Of a stretch of DNA of 64,000 nt, positions 12,301-23,158 are shown piece by piece. The DNA is taken from positions 6,716,501 to 6,780,500 of the forward strand of contig CM040107.1 of NCBI GenBank assembly GCA_022496805.1. The letters run 5' to 3'. Positions within the stretch are counted from its first letter, which is position 1, and each line of letters opens with the position of its first letter. Both the position numbers and the translations under genes were made by a program. A model generated the notes under the pieces. It had not been told where the DNA came from. It did not search any database and worked only from the letters and a program-made list of their open reading frames with translations. Source of the DNA: Pohlia nutans. Its lineage: Eukaryota > Streptophyta > Bryopsida > Bryales > Mniaceae.

Positions 12301-15300
12301 GCATGGAAGTATTTATTTTTTGCCTTAGTCCAAGCTATTTTCCATACGCCTGTAAATGTTATGTTTGGAATCTCTATAGAGTCTCGAAGTTTTCCATCTC
12401 TTTTAGACTGTCGCTAAGTTAATTAAAAGTTTGTGGTGCAATTCTTGTGTGAAAAATGAAACGGCTAAGAGATGATCAGTTTTAATGCTTTTTGCAAATG
12501 GGAGGCAGAACTTTTTCTGGCTTTGACCTCTGATGTTTCTTAGAACTTGATTCTGTTTTGAAGATATGTGATTATAAGTATACTGCAGCCGAGTGGATTG
12601 TAGTTCTTCTCATTCCAGGTACTCTGACTTGAACTCAAGAGAAAGTGATTGTGTCTCTATCTCCCGCGTTAAATGCTTGTGAAAGATCAATCTCCAAGTA
12701 ATCTTGCAATTGTGCATACGGCATTTGCTTGAACTAACAGCTTGAAGTCAATTATCGTCACCCGGTTGAAATTACAACCACATGGATTCCTTTAGTTTCC
12801 TTTTTGAGCTTAATGCTGGGGTTGTTACAGAAACATAGTTTTCTTATTCATTTCTTCTCACTCATGGACGGTTTTGCAGGCGATGTCGATGACATGAAGG
12901 CCACTCTCAAGGTTTTGCTCCAAGAGGTCCGCACACTAAAACCGCCCATGACACCACACGAATCGTCGGAGGTGGGGAACACGGGGTTGGAGGAGTCCCA
13001 CCCGCCAGCAGTGGCTCCACCGGCAATAGCGCCGGCAGTCGTGGACCCAGTGTGGCCAAAGGAGGTCCACCTGACAAACGAGGAGGTACCACACGCATCG
13101 TGACCCCGAGTAGTCATAAATGAGCCATCGCATACTCATTGTATACTCATGACTTGCAATGCTTCAAATTACCGCAGATTTTCCTTCTCGTATCAATTCC
13201 TTCATTGTTGACAACTTCAATTAGTGCAAGTAATAGAAATCCACAAAATTCCTTTTCTGGTGTGTCCAAAGAGATCACATAGATTTAATTTATAGTGATC
13301 CTATTTGCGCCACTTATTACTAGTAATTTACAAATCAAAGTTTTAAATGTGCTTACTCATGACTAGTGGATTTCTGACTTCCCTTTACCGTGTGGCACCA
13401 GGGGACCACGAACTTGGTGAAGCTCGGTGGCGTACGATCCGGTTGTAGATCGCTTGGGTGCTGCTCTCAACAGCATCACCAAGCGGCCCATTGCCGCACT
13501 GGAGGCAGCCTAAATGCCGCGACTGCGAAAGAGAAGGTGACATATAAACGATCTTCTGATGTTTGATGTAGCACGCAATGCTGATGAATTCCTTGAATGT
13601 CAAAGGGTTAAGTAATGTACGCAGTCTGCTTTGTCACAGTGATCAGTAATAAGCATAGTGAGAATGTCACACGGTTCAATCAGGTATACCTGGGAAGGTC
13701 ACAGGGACTAGTCATGATACAAATGAATGTAACAGATAATAGTCATAATTGCGCAGCATCCGTATTAAGGGGTCCTCTACTCAATTAATGAGGTTTGCGC
13801 AAAAAAGTTGGTTAACCCACTTGTCATTGTGGTGGTGCACATAGGATGACGAAGAAAATCACAAGGAGCCAGCAGCAAGAAGTAAATGGGAAGCACGAGA
13901 TGATGGATGTTGGATGTATATAATGGTGAGGAATAAGAGAGGGTTAGCTAGATAGCAACTCCCTCTAAGACATTATCGAGTTTTGGTTTTGTATTGAGTC
14001 TTTCACTACTAAATACAAGTGAACATTGTTGCATTTCCCTTCTCAGACGTAAGCGTCTTCCATTGAATTCCACGTATGTGTCTTCTATTGTATGTTTCAG
14101 ATACATAATAGTAATGTAACTCTCAGTAAGCGAAAATATCACTGTGTGCACTAATATGGCCACATACATGGCAACAACATTATGACTACCGCGAGTCATA
14201 TATTGATCTCACTCCGACCGATACTGTGACTGAAACCAGTCGTATATCCTTTGCACTCTTGTCAAACACTACTGGAGGTCTTGAACACACGACTGGCTAC
14301 AGTCATAGCGACCGCTCAAACACGACTGTACACAGTCATAATCCACGAAAGCTTAAAACATCACTACCAATCGAATTCCACGTCAGCAACATTATGACCA
14401 AAACTGTGACTCCACAGAGTCACATTCCACGTCAGCCGAACAATGACAGTATTCACATTCCACGTGGAAGTGCCACGTCAGCAAAAATATAACTCTACAG
14501 AGTCATATTCCACGTCAGCAGAAAATATGACTACGCAGAGTCACGTGCCACGTCGGATGACACGTCAGATGCCACGTCAGCAAAAAATATGACTCGCCCG
14601 AGTCACATGCCACGTCGGATTTTGGCCTCAGCTGCCCGGGCAGACCTCCAAAAGTCAAGGACTTGGGGCCGGTCAAGATGGCGGTTGGAATGCTGACGTG
14701 GCATGTACATAGCGCCCAAGTATACGCTTTAAGGCGTATTTATTCATATGACTAGGTGTCCGAAGCGACTCGTCGGTAACTACGGCACCCAGTCAAGCTC
14801 CGCGTCACATTCCACGTCAGCAAAAAATATGACGCGTAGTAACAGACCCGATTTTATGACTGCGCGCAGTCATAAACGCAGTCATTCTCCCAGTCATAAA
14901 AGTACCCATCTATGCTAGTGAGAAGAAGATGTACTAACTAGTATTTGCAAGGTGCATTAAATAAACATTGAAACTTACTCACATGGACAGTCAAGGGGCT
15001 CGTCAAGAACGGTCTCATCATTGGAATCAGGAAGGTTGATGTGAGCGGTCTCAGGTGGCGCTGTACGGGTCTGAGGAGCAATGAGGGGCCTCAAGACCTC
15101 AGCAAATAGCTTTGACTCGCTTTCAAGTGCGACAATGTGACGGTTGCAAGCCCGTGCTGCACGGATAGACGCACCTGCACAATAGAGTAGAAAAGGTTTA
15201 TTAGAAACAAAGGGTTTAAGGTCACATGATATTAATTCTAGAAGTAAATGAAGGAGAATGAAATTACCTGTGGATGCCGTTAGGTCTGCTACGATACCGT

Positions 15301-18300
15301 TCTCTGGAGTTAAACCATACACAAACAGTTTCATCAACACCTCTGACTTCTCTTTGGGACCACGCCATGGTCTCCCTGTATCCTTCCTCAACAGCTGTGA
15401 CTCTAGCGTCACAGCGTTGAAAAGAACGTCATCGCACGCTAGGTCGACCTGCGGAATGGACGGGTCTTTTACAATTACTAGAGGTGGGGGCTGACGGGCA
15501 GCAGTAGAGGGAACATCACGGGCAAGAAGAACCGCCTTGTACTTCAAAGTCTACAATAAAAACAATCAATATTAATACATACGCTGTCATATTACAGAAC
15601 ATGTCCTAGAAATTCAATTTGAAGAAAGTTTAAAAAGTTAGAGGAGCTCACATTTTTAGATGGATGGAGCGGATTCGCTAGATGGAGGTAGTTGATGATT
15701 GTCCACTCATCAACTACTTTCATCTTATAGTTTTTAAAATAGGACATTACTTCTTTTTTGACAATAGGACTGTCAGGGTAAAAAAGGATAAATACACCAT
15801 TGTCATGGAGATAAGCATACGCAAATCCCATGGTGACCTTCAAAAAACCCTCAAGACTCTCATTCCAATTAGGAACCTGAGATGGAGGGTCCGAAACACC
15901 GGGGACCCTCAAGCCATCTTGATACTCTGCAATAAGTAGATCAACTCCCGGTTTCTCTACAGCCTTACCGTCAAAGAATAGCTGTCTAGAGCCAAAAACC
16001 TATATCACAATGAAGAAACATGGAGAATTAAATATTGAGACTAAAATCCACTAACTAATACTAATTGGCAAACAATGATTCAAAAACATAATGTAGTGTT
16101 CACATTCTTCAATAACTCCACGATCTCATTATAACGTAGAGACTCAAATATTGAGACTACAATACACAAACTAATAACAATTGGCAAACAGTAGACCAAA
16201 AAAATTTAGAAGTAGTTCTCACCTTCTTCAAAAACTCCACGATCTGATTATACTCTGGGCAGAATTGACCGGATTTCTTCTTCTCATCTGCCATTCGCAA
16301 GAAAGAGTCGTTGACAAGAAGGTCAAGACAAGTGTACTCTGAAACACTAACACCGGGCTTGCTCAACATGGGTGCTCGTTTCGGGGGAGAAAGGAACACC
16401 GTTGGAGTAGAAGGGCCTGCATTGGACAACTTCACCTTCTTCGTTGCAGGCTCCGCAGCTGTCACAGCTGGGGTCTCCACCGGTGGAGGTCGACTTTGTG
16501 CTGGTGGTGGTGGTGCGGCATTGGCAACAATGGGAGTAGATGGAACTGCAGCCGCTATGGTAGAGGTCTCAACAGCATCAGCCTTGCGTTTTGAACCACG
16601 CTTGGATGTCGTGGTTGCCTTCTGCGTCGAAGCAGCTTCCTTCTCAGGAATTGCTGTGTCCTTTTGTGTACCTATTCCAATCAGACTAGGCTCGAGGGAG
16701 TCTCGCAGGGCAATGTCAAATGAAGGAGGCTTGGTAAGTGGACAATCTAAGTACCACCCACAGCGGTCCCAGTGCACAATATCCCACTGTTTCATAAGCC
16801 CTTCTGTGAGCATGAACTCATCACTTTCTTCATCAAGATAGTTCACAAATAATGGAGGGGACCTAGACATGGCCTTTTCCGGAAACAAAATGTACTTAAA
16901 GTATCGATACAAGACACGGTGCAATGCAGGTTTGAACAGATATTGCTTGTCAACCGTATTGTTCTTGTGAATCCCTTTATCAACAGCAAATTCTCTGTAG
17001 AAAGCAGTGTCCCAAAGTGAAATTCGCATTTCCTCAATGTAATCATAGATGGTGGGTATTGGGTCTCTACCGTCTGGGTGGTAATCAATTGTGACCTTTT
17101 GATCTCGAACAATGCACTCAAAAATGATCCCAGCTTCCATGGTCAACTGCAGATAATTTAAGATTTGAGAAAGATGTAATGAAATGATAACAATGTGATA
17201 TAAGAATCCAAAGTCAAATTGTGGGAGCACTGATAGAAAACTTAGATAACTTGGTAGAGAAAACTTAGAGTGTACCTGGGACCACCAAGTAGCTTTGTAA
17301 AGCCAGATGAAGAAGGTGTCATCACTAAAGTTGGGTTTAGGAAACCAGACTTGCACTCGGAGTTTTGCAGGCTGATTCCAACGTTCAAGCCAAAGAACCT
17401 TCATTATAGGATCCATAGTGCTGGTGCCAAGCATCCAAAGCTTCTCAAGTTTCATCTCAGGATCTTCATCATGAGACTCATAGTGATACTTCACTTCCTC
17501 AAGAAAAGGTATGGTGTTGCTGGGATTAGCAATAGGCAGCATCTTCTTCAACTCACCCTTGTAATGAACTTTGGTTTTCTTCACAGCCCTGTGCACCAGT
17601 TCCTCAAGTCTCTTAGCAGTCCAATCTTTTGGATTAGGATATCTTTCATAAAATCTCCTTTGAGCAATGGCGGTTGCTTCTCCAATCTCTTGCTGCAATA
17701 GGAAGACAAAACAATTAAACAGATATTAGGAAAGAACTAATTGCCAACATTATACACAAACTTCAACAGTTAAGTGACGGCTATACCTGATTGAGAAGAG
17801 CACTTAGAGAATCAATAGTCAATGAAAACCACGTCTGGCTCTTGTCACCATTCTGTCTCTGATCAGAGAGTCGAAGGTCCTCAGGTGGCACCAGTGATGT
17901 AAAATATGAGAGAGGTTGGGCACCAATGGTTCGAACTCGATAAAGTTTATGGACTAGGTTGGAAGTCACATGAGACTTTTCATTTCTCCTGTTAAATCAA
18001 ATACATTTTAATTAGTCTAGTTATAAAATGATAAACAAAAACTGCATGAAAGCAAAGTTAATAAGTAATAGAAATCCTACCAATTGACCTCGTGTAGAGC
18101 AGTGAGCATCGTGGGTATATCTCCTTTGACCTCCAGAATGATGCTATCAACTGAGTAATGCCATCCTAGATCATTTGCATGGTCCTGATTTATGATTGGC
18201 ATCCAAGCTTGGACTCTATGGTTTCCATCCCAACCATGAAACATTTTCCCACAGAATACATTGAGGAAGTGATCTGCAGCAAGCATCGATTGGAAGTCAT

Positions 18301-18817
18301 CGTTGACACGAATCCAATGGTGACTCCAAGATGATTTAATTTCTGGTGTGACATCTTTGGTCTTACCGTTATTGTCTTCGGATGCCACATAGAATACACC
18401 GTTACCTTCCATGTATCCATTTTTGATAAAATGGGATGCCAGCTTCATGACATCGTTTTTGAGAAAAGGTCTCACAACAGGAAGACATACCATTCTACAG
18501 AGAGGAATTAGCAAGCGGGACTTGTGACGAGGTTGGAACCGCAGCCGTTCAATTCGGGATCGTGTATTAGAGGTCTCACTCAACACAATAGAATTTAGCT
18601 GTGAATGAACGTCCCTCTCACTCAACCGCCTACTTTGCGTACGTTCACCAAGGTCAACAGGATCACCATGGTCACCGGAATCACCTTCAAAATAATCAAG
18701 TCCCAAAATTTAGTATTTAAAAAATAAAATGCGGACATGTTATGAATATAATCATAATGATGAAGTAGCACCTTCGAGGTCTTCTTCATATTCTTGCAAT
18801 TCACCATCCGCGGCCAT
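6354..18817 (-). CDS. ParB-like / DNA N4/N6-methylase-like protein, nine exons
   Basis: Exons on the minus strand: 18817-18772, 18684-18081, 17988-17787, 17692-17276, 17146-16223, 15999-15652, 15550-15268, 15174-14979, 6603-6354. All introns are GT-AG, phases agree and the sum is 3270 nt (1089 aa plus TGA). Introns 1-7 are 87-223 nt. The last is 8375 nt because a CACTA element sits in it; its native length would be 98 nt. Residues 168-172 read DGNHR in FHGWDGNHRVQAW, a ParB/Srx-type box. Residues ~600-690 are Pro/Ala-rich with basic nuclear signals (KRGSKRKAD, ATKKVKL). Motif IV-like VDLLIAEYQDG (~750-760; EYQD where DPPY is expected, with DPPS at 768-771) precedes motif I-like ADLTASTG (~935-942) and HIVALE. 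That is the order of beta-class amino-methyltransferases. ParB-methylase fusions are known in bacteria and phage. Catalysis is doubtful because both motifs are degenerate. A 3-prime homologue is present in MULE copies B and C. Confidence 0.8.
6657..6960. repeat. Left subterminal repeat region of the CACTA element
   Basis: Repeated short motifs in both orientations, mostly AGTCATATTT and TGACTG, follow the terminal inverted repeat. By family knowledge such clusters are binding sites for the CACTA regulatory/transposase protein. Confidence 0.7.
6961..7466. other. AT-rich spacer in the CACTA element
   Basis: I see no coding signal or repeat structure here apart from a short TATATA stretch near 7390-7415. 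Confidence 0.4.
7467..8487 (-). pseudogene. Truncated TNP2-like CACTA transposase
   Basis: The frame 8487-7672 holds the conserved N-terminal part of TNP2 transposases: a helical LYAGSSSNRLAS segment, LLHESILPKGNTLPKTFHEAK, LGLSYNTIHACRDGCCLFRKE, then the zinc pair in ATECPICHKSRY and LRHFPLIPR. Full-length TNP2 continues with several hundred residues of RNase H-fold catalytic domain (Transposase_21), which is absent here. After WSSDILEPPTHG the frame stops. A second frame at 7655-7467 has an acidic tail (DDLSVDDLDYCDAEED) that may be the relic C-terminus. The N-terminal part (MTSNVLSLELQDEYS..., acidic) may be its own exon. This cannot be an active transposase. It lies just downstream of the SET gene on the same strand. 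Confidence 0.8.
8640..8900. repeat. Internal AGTCA/TGACT repeat cluster
   Basis: A unit of about 75 bp is repeated about three times: 'aagtagtgactaactgtagtcactttgggaaa' and variants, with paired GACTG and TGTAGTCA motifs. It lies between the TNP2 relic and the SET gene. It resembles the subterminal repeats and may be a secondary binding-site cluster. Confidence 0.55.
8903..9823 (-). CDS. SET-domain protein with N-terminal CPCxxC domain, carried by the CACTA element
   Basis: Two exons, 9823-9626 and 9511-8903, with GTAAGT donor and TAG acceptor give 268 residues and stop TAA. The start ATG is at 9823; a possible acceptor just upstream (TTTTTCCGTAG) means a further 5-prime exon is possible. 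Exon 1 has YPCPCMECAGGKVLDRVTIRKHL, a Cys pair followed by TIRKHL and RRRDPVF. This is like the 'transposase-associated' zinc region at the N-terminus of plant CACTA proteins. Exon 2 is a SET fold: GWGLFA, LLPFVGAQY, YVMRAESDLYIDGD, NVARFINSS and GEELYAHYP, with the catalytic Tyr kept. The usual RFxNHS is RFINSS (His to Ser) and no post-SET cysteines are seen. SET proteins methylate lysine; the substrate is unknown. It may be a captured host gene or an accessory gene that eases chromatin silencing (inference). Confidence 0.75.
9840..9960. repeat. GAGTCA/GTCAT repeat cluster upstream of the SET gene
   Basis: Short 'cagagtca', 'gagtgtcacataa' and 'gcgtcatga' motifs alternate over about 120 bp just 5-prime of the SET gene start. 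The same cluster recurs at 11410-11515 upstream of the plus-strand small gene. These look like promoter-linked copies of the element's own binding motif. Confidence 0.5.
9961..11400. other. CACTA internal region without a supported gene
   Basis: No splice-compatible coding region is recognised. A short frame at 10428-10730 (+) has no family signal. Near 11228-11300 there is a copy of the AAGCTCGAAACC / GCAAGGCAAGCTCGAAACC motif, the inverse of the minisatellite at 11905-12142. Confidence 0.35.
11638..13103 (+). CDS. Small three-exon CACTA gene, unknown function
   Basis: Exons 11638-11765, 12161-12201 and 12880-13103 join with GT-AG borders and matching phases into 393 nt (130 aa plus TGA). 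The N-terminus MARSPPTYERMRSSLIEENN, then LKSLGLPSLSKQ, resembles the short 'YExxRxxRIEENxxxLxxLGL' helix common in plant nuclear and transposon proteins. Exon 2 contributes an acidic stretch (CGDEDDG). Exon 3 adds DVDDMKATLKVLLQEVRTL, a short coiled coil, and a Pro/Ala-rich tail. It occupies the usual place of a second CACTA gene (TNPA-like regulatory protein), but homology to TNPA is not visible. Confidence rests on the frame-consistent splicing. An alternative model retains the second intron and ends near 12270. Confidence 0.5.
11905..12142 (+). repeat. Minisatellite 'tttcgagcttgcc...' inside the first intron of the small gene
   Basis: A unit near 30 bp (TTTCGAGCTTGCCTTGCGCT followed by TGCCTAGGG) is repeated two to three times. 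It then decays into shorter CTTGCCGAAACTCC and CTTCGAGCTTGCCGAA units of about 15-18 bp. Long open frames through it are artefacts of the repeat. Confidence 0.75.
13104..14159. other. CACTA 3-prime region without a recognised gene
   Basis: No supported coding region was found. A block at 13390-13510 is GC-rich, and short AGTCAT motifs appear at 13630-13760. Confidence 0.35.
14160..14911. repeat. Right subterminal repeat region of the CACTA element
   Basis: At least ten units alternate GACTCNNCAGAGTCATATTCC and CCACGTCAGC, giving dyads of the form TGACTc...gAGTCA. Clear examples are at 14360-14600 and 14800-14890. It ends in the inverted terminal sequence beginning at 14911. This mirrors the left cluster at 6657-6960. 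Confidence 0.8.
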
Positions 18818-18891
18818 CTGTGATTGATCTATAGAACCACACGAATAATATTACCCTATGAGTAATCACAACATATGAATTCAAAATAAAA

Positions 18892-21800
18892 AGTCTGAGA
18901 TCTATTGAAAGCGACACCCCAAATGGTAGGGCGGCATCGGCTGGGCCCAATCCCTCCCTATAAAGCCAGTAAAACAAGCCTTGACCGTCCAAACATCCCC
19001 ACTGCCATTGAAAATTAAAATTAAAAAAAAAAATGTGAGATATATTACTTAAAGTGACACCTAGAGGTACGCAGGTACAGGCTGGAGTCAATCTGTCGCT
19101 AAAAAGGCCAGAAGACAGAGCGTGATCCTCAAAACATGCCCACTGATCTTCAAAAATAATATTGAAATTGAAAAAAAAGTGTGAGATTTGGTTTTAGAAT
19201 TGATACCCAAAAAGGTAGGCCGGCACCGGCTGGGGTCAATTCCTTGCTAACAAGCCCAGTAGAGAAGGGCGTGATCCTCCAAACATACCCACTCATATTC
19301 AAAAATAAAATTGAAATTTACAAAAACTGTGTGAGATTTGGTTTTAGAATTGACACCCCAGAGATAGGCCGGCACCGGCTCGGGTCAATTCCTTGCTAAC
19401 AAGCCCAGTGGAGAAGGGCGTGATCCTCAAACCATACCCATTGATCTTCAAAAATAAAATTGAAATTTAAAAAAAAATGTGTGAGATTTGGTTTTAGAAT
19501 TGACACCCCACAGGTAGGCCGGCACCGGCTGGGGTCAATTCCTTGCTAACAAGCCCAGTAGAATAGGGCGTGATCGTCCAATCATACCCACTGATCTTCA
19601 AAAATAAAATTGAAATTTAAAAAAAATGTGAGAGATTTGGTTTTAGAATTGACACCCCAGAGGTAGGCTGATACCGGCTGGGGTCAATTCCTTGCTAACA
19701 AGCCCGGTAGACAGGGCGTGATCCTCAAACCATACCCACTGATCTTCAATAATAAAATTGAAATTAGAAAAAAATGTGTGAGATTTGGTTTTAGAATTGA
19801 CACCCCAGAGGTAGGCCGGCACCCGGCTGTTGTCAATTCCTTGCTAACAAGCCGACTAGACAAGGGCGTGATCCTCCAAACATACCCACTGATCTTAAAA
19901 AATAATATTGAAGTTAAAAAAAAAACGTGTGAGATTTGGTTTTAGAATTGACACCCTTGAGGTAGGCCGGTACCGGCTGGGGTCAATTCCTTGCTAACAA
20001 GCCCAGTAGACAAGGGCGTGATCCCCCAAACATACCCATTGATCCTCAAAAATAAAATTGATATTTAAGAAAAATGTGGAAGATTTGGTTTTAGAATTGA
20101 CACCCCAGAGGTACGCCGGCACCGGCTGGGGTCAATTACTTGCTAACAAGCCCAGTGGAGAAGGGCGTGATCCCCTAAACATACCCACTCATCTTCAAAA
20201 ATAAAATTGAAATTAAAAAAAAACGTTTGAGATTTGGTTTTAGAATTCACACCCTTGAGGTAGGCCGGTACCGGCTGGGATCAATTCCTTGCTAACAAGC
20301 CCAGTAGACAAGGGCGTGATCCTCCAATCATACCCACTGATCTTCAAAAATAAAATTCAAATTTAAAAAAAATGTGTGAGATTTGGTTTTAGAATTGACA
20401 CCCCAGAGGTAGGCCGGCATGGGCTGGGGTCAATTCCTTGCTAACAAGGCCAAAAGACAAGGGCGTGATCCCCCAAATATACCCACTGATCCTCAAAAAT
20501 AATATTGAAGTTTTAAAAAAAAGTGTGAGATTTGGTTTAAGAATTGACACCCCAGAGGTAGGCCGGCACCGGCTGGGGTCAATTCCTTGCTAACAAGCCG
20601 ACTAGACAAGGGCGTGATCCTCGAAACATACCCACTGATCTTCAAAAATAAAATTGAAATTAGAAAAATATGTGTTAGATTTGGTTTTAGAATTGACAGC
20701 CCAGAGGTAGGCCGGCACCGGCTCGGGTCAATTCCTTGCTAACGAGCCCAGTAGACAGGGCATGATCCTCAAACCATACCCACTGATTTTCAAAAATAAA
20801 ATTGAAATTTTAAAGAAATGTGTGAGATTTGGTTTTAGAATTGACACCCCAGAGGTAGGCCGGCACCGGCTGGGGTGAATTCCTTGCTAACAAGCCCAGT
20901 GGAGAAGGGCGTGATCCCTCAAACATACCCACTGATCTTCAAATATAAAATTGAAATTAGAAAAAAATGTGTTAGATATGGTTTTAAAATTGACACCCCA
21001 GAGGTAGGCCGGCACCGGCTGGGGGCAATTCCTTGCTAACAAGCCGAGTTTAGAAGGGCGTGATCCTCTTAACATACCCACTGATCTTCAAAAATAAAAT
21101 TGAAATTTAAAAAAAATGTGTGAGATTTGGTTTTAGAATTGACACTCCAGAGGTAGGCCGGCACCGGCTGGGATCAATTCCTTGCTAACAAGCCCAGTAG
21201 ACAAGGGCGTGAGCCCCCAAACATACCCACTGATCTTCAAAAATAAAATTGAAATTAAAAATAAATGTGTTGGATTTGGTTTTAGAATTGACACCCCAGA
21301 GGTAGGCCGGCACCGGCTGGGGTCAATTCCTTGCTAACAAGCCCAGTGGAGAATGGCGTGATCCTCCAAACATACCCACAGATCTTCAAATATAAAATTG
21401 AAATTAGAAAAAAACGTGTGAGATTTGGTTTTAGAATTGACACCCAGAGCTAGGCCGGTACCGGCTGGGGTCAATTCCTTGCTAACAAGCCCAGTAGACA
21501 GGGCATGATCCTCAAACCATACCCACTGATCTTCAAAAATAAAATTGAAATCAGAAAAAAATGTGTAAGATTTGGTTTTAGAATTGACACCCCAGAGGTA
21601 GGTCGGCACCGGCTGGGGTCAATTCCTTGCTAACAAGCCGACTAGACAAGGGCGAGATCCTCCAAACATACCCACTGATCTTCAAAAATAAAATTGAAAT
21701 TTTAAAAAAATGTGTGAGATTTGGTTTATGAATTGACACCCCAGAGGTAGGCCGGCACCGGGTGGGGTCAATTCCTTGCTATTAAGCTCTGTGGAGAAGG

Positions 21801-23158
21801 GCGTGATCCCCCAAATATACCCACTGATCTTCAAAAATAATATTGAAATAAAAAAGAATGTGTGAGATTTGGTTTTAGAATTGACACCTTAGAGGTAGGC
21901 CGGTACTGGCTGGGGTTAATTCCTTGCTTACAAGCCCAGTAGACAAGGGCGTGATCCTCAAACCATATCCACTTATCTTCAAAAGTAAAATTGAAATTTA
22001 AAAAAAATGTGTGAGATTTGGTTTTAGAATTGACGCCCCAGAGGTTGGTCGGCACCCGGCTGGGGTCAATTCCTTGCTAACAAGCCGACTAGACAAGGGC
22101 GTGATCCTCCAAACATACCCACTGATCTTCAAAAATAAAATTGAAATTAGAAAAAAATGTGTGAGATTTGGTTTTAGAATTGACACCCCAGAGGTAGGCC
22201 GGCATCGGCTGGGGTTAATTCCTTGCTAACAAGCCCAGTAGACAAGGGCGTGATCCCCCAAACATACCCACTGATTTTCAAAAATAATATTGAAATTTAA
22301 ATAAAAAGTGTGAGATTTGGTTTATGAATTGACACCCCAGAGGTAGGCCGACACCGGGTGGGGTCAATTCCTTGCTAACAAGCTCTGTGGAGAAGGGCGT
22401 GATCCCCCAAACATACCCACTGATCTTCAAAAATAATATTGAAATAAAAAAGAATGTGCGAGATTTAGTTTTAGAATTGACACCCTTGAGGTAGGCCAGT
22501 ACCGGCTGGGGTTAATTCCTTGCTAACAAGCCCAGTAGACAAGGGCGTGATCCTCCAATCATATCCACTGATCTTCAAAAATAAATTTGAAATTTAAAAA
22601 AAATGTGTGAGATTTGGTTTTAGAATTGACGCCCCAGAGGTTGGCCGGCACCGGCTGACGTCAATTCCTTGCTAACAAGCCTAGTAGACACGGCGTGATC
22701 CTCAAACCATACCCACTGATCTCCAATAATAAAATTGAAATTAGAAAAAAATGTGTGAGATTTGGTATTAGAATTGACACCCCAGAGGTAGGCCCGCACC
22801 GGCTGGGGTCAATTCCTTGCTAACAAGCCCATTGGAGAAGGGCGTGATTCCCGAAACATACCCACTGATCTTCAAAAATAATATTGAAATTTAAGAAACA
22901 AATGTGAGATTTGGTTTTAGAATTGACACCCCAGAGGTAGGCCGGCACCGGCTGGGGTGAATTCCTTGCTAACAAGCCCAGTGGAGAAGGGCGTGATCTC
23001 CCAAAACATACCCACTTATCTTCAAAGATAATGTTGAATTCCAAAAAGAATGTGTGAGATTTGGTTTTTAAATTGGCACCCCAAAGGTAGGCCGGTACCG
23101 GCTGGGCTCAATTCTTTGCCAACGAGCTCATTAGACAGGGCGTGATCCTCCAAACATA
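18892..23158. repeat. Tandem array of ~149-bp units with internal dyad (about 28 copies)
   Basis: The phrase GAGATTTGGTTTTAGAATTGAC recurs at 19183, 19333, 19483, 19632, 19780, 19931 and so on to about 23060, a period of 148-151 bp. The first two units (18892-19180) are more diverged. Each unit holds a long inverted repeat: GAATTGAC(A)CCCC ... GGGGTCAATTCC around a GCCGGCACCGGC core (in some copies the perfect palindrome GCCGGTACCGGC). An A-rich tract follows. Weak open frames through the array are artefacts. It lies just upstream of the methylase gene start, between it and ORF3. Confidence 0.95.

Larger units (their letters stand above)
6647..14920. mobile_element. CACTA (En/Spm) element nested in the methylase intron
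   Basis: The element starts CACTA and ends TAGTG. A near-identical terminal sequence (GATGGGTACTTTTATGACTG, 6657 on) is inverted at 14892-14911. It is flanked by the 3-bp duplication AGA (6644-6646 and 14921-14923), as expected for CACTA. Subterminal regions are packed with short AGTCATA/TGACTG motifs. Gene content is a truncated TNP2 and a SET-domain gene on the minus strand and a small three-exon gene on the plus strand. With the TNP2 catalytic region missing, it is non-autonomous. It lies between the donor at 14978 and the acceptor at 6604 of the methylase gene. Confidence 0.95.

Noticed and set aside
19181..23044. Recurring 60-90 residue frames in the 149-bp array
   Set aside because: They are the same repeat translated over and over; no functional protein is suggested.
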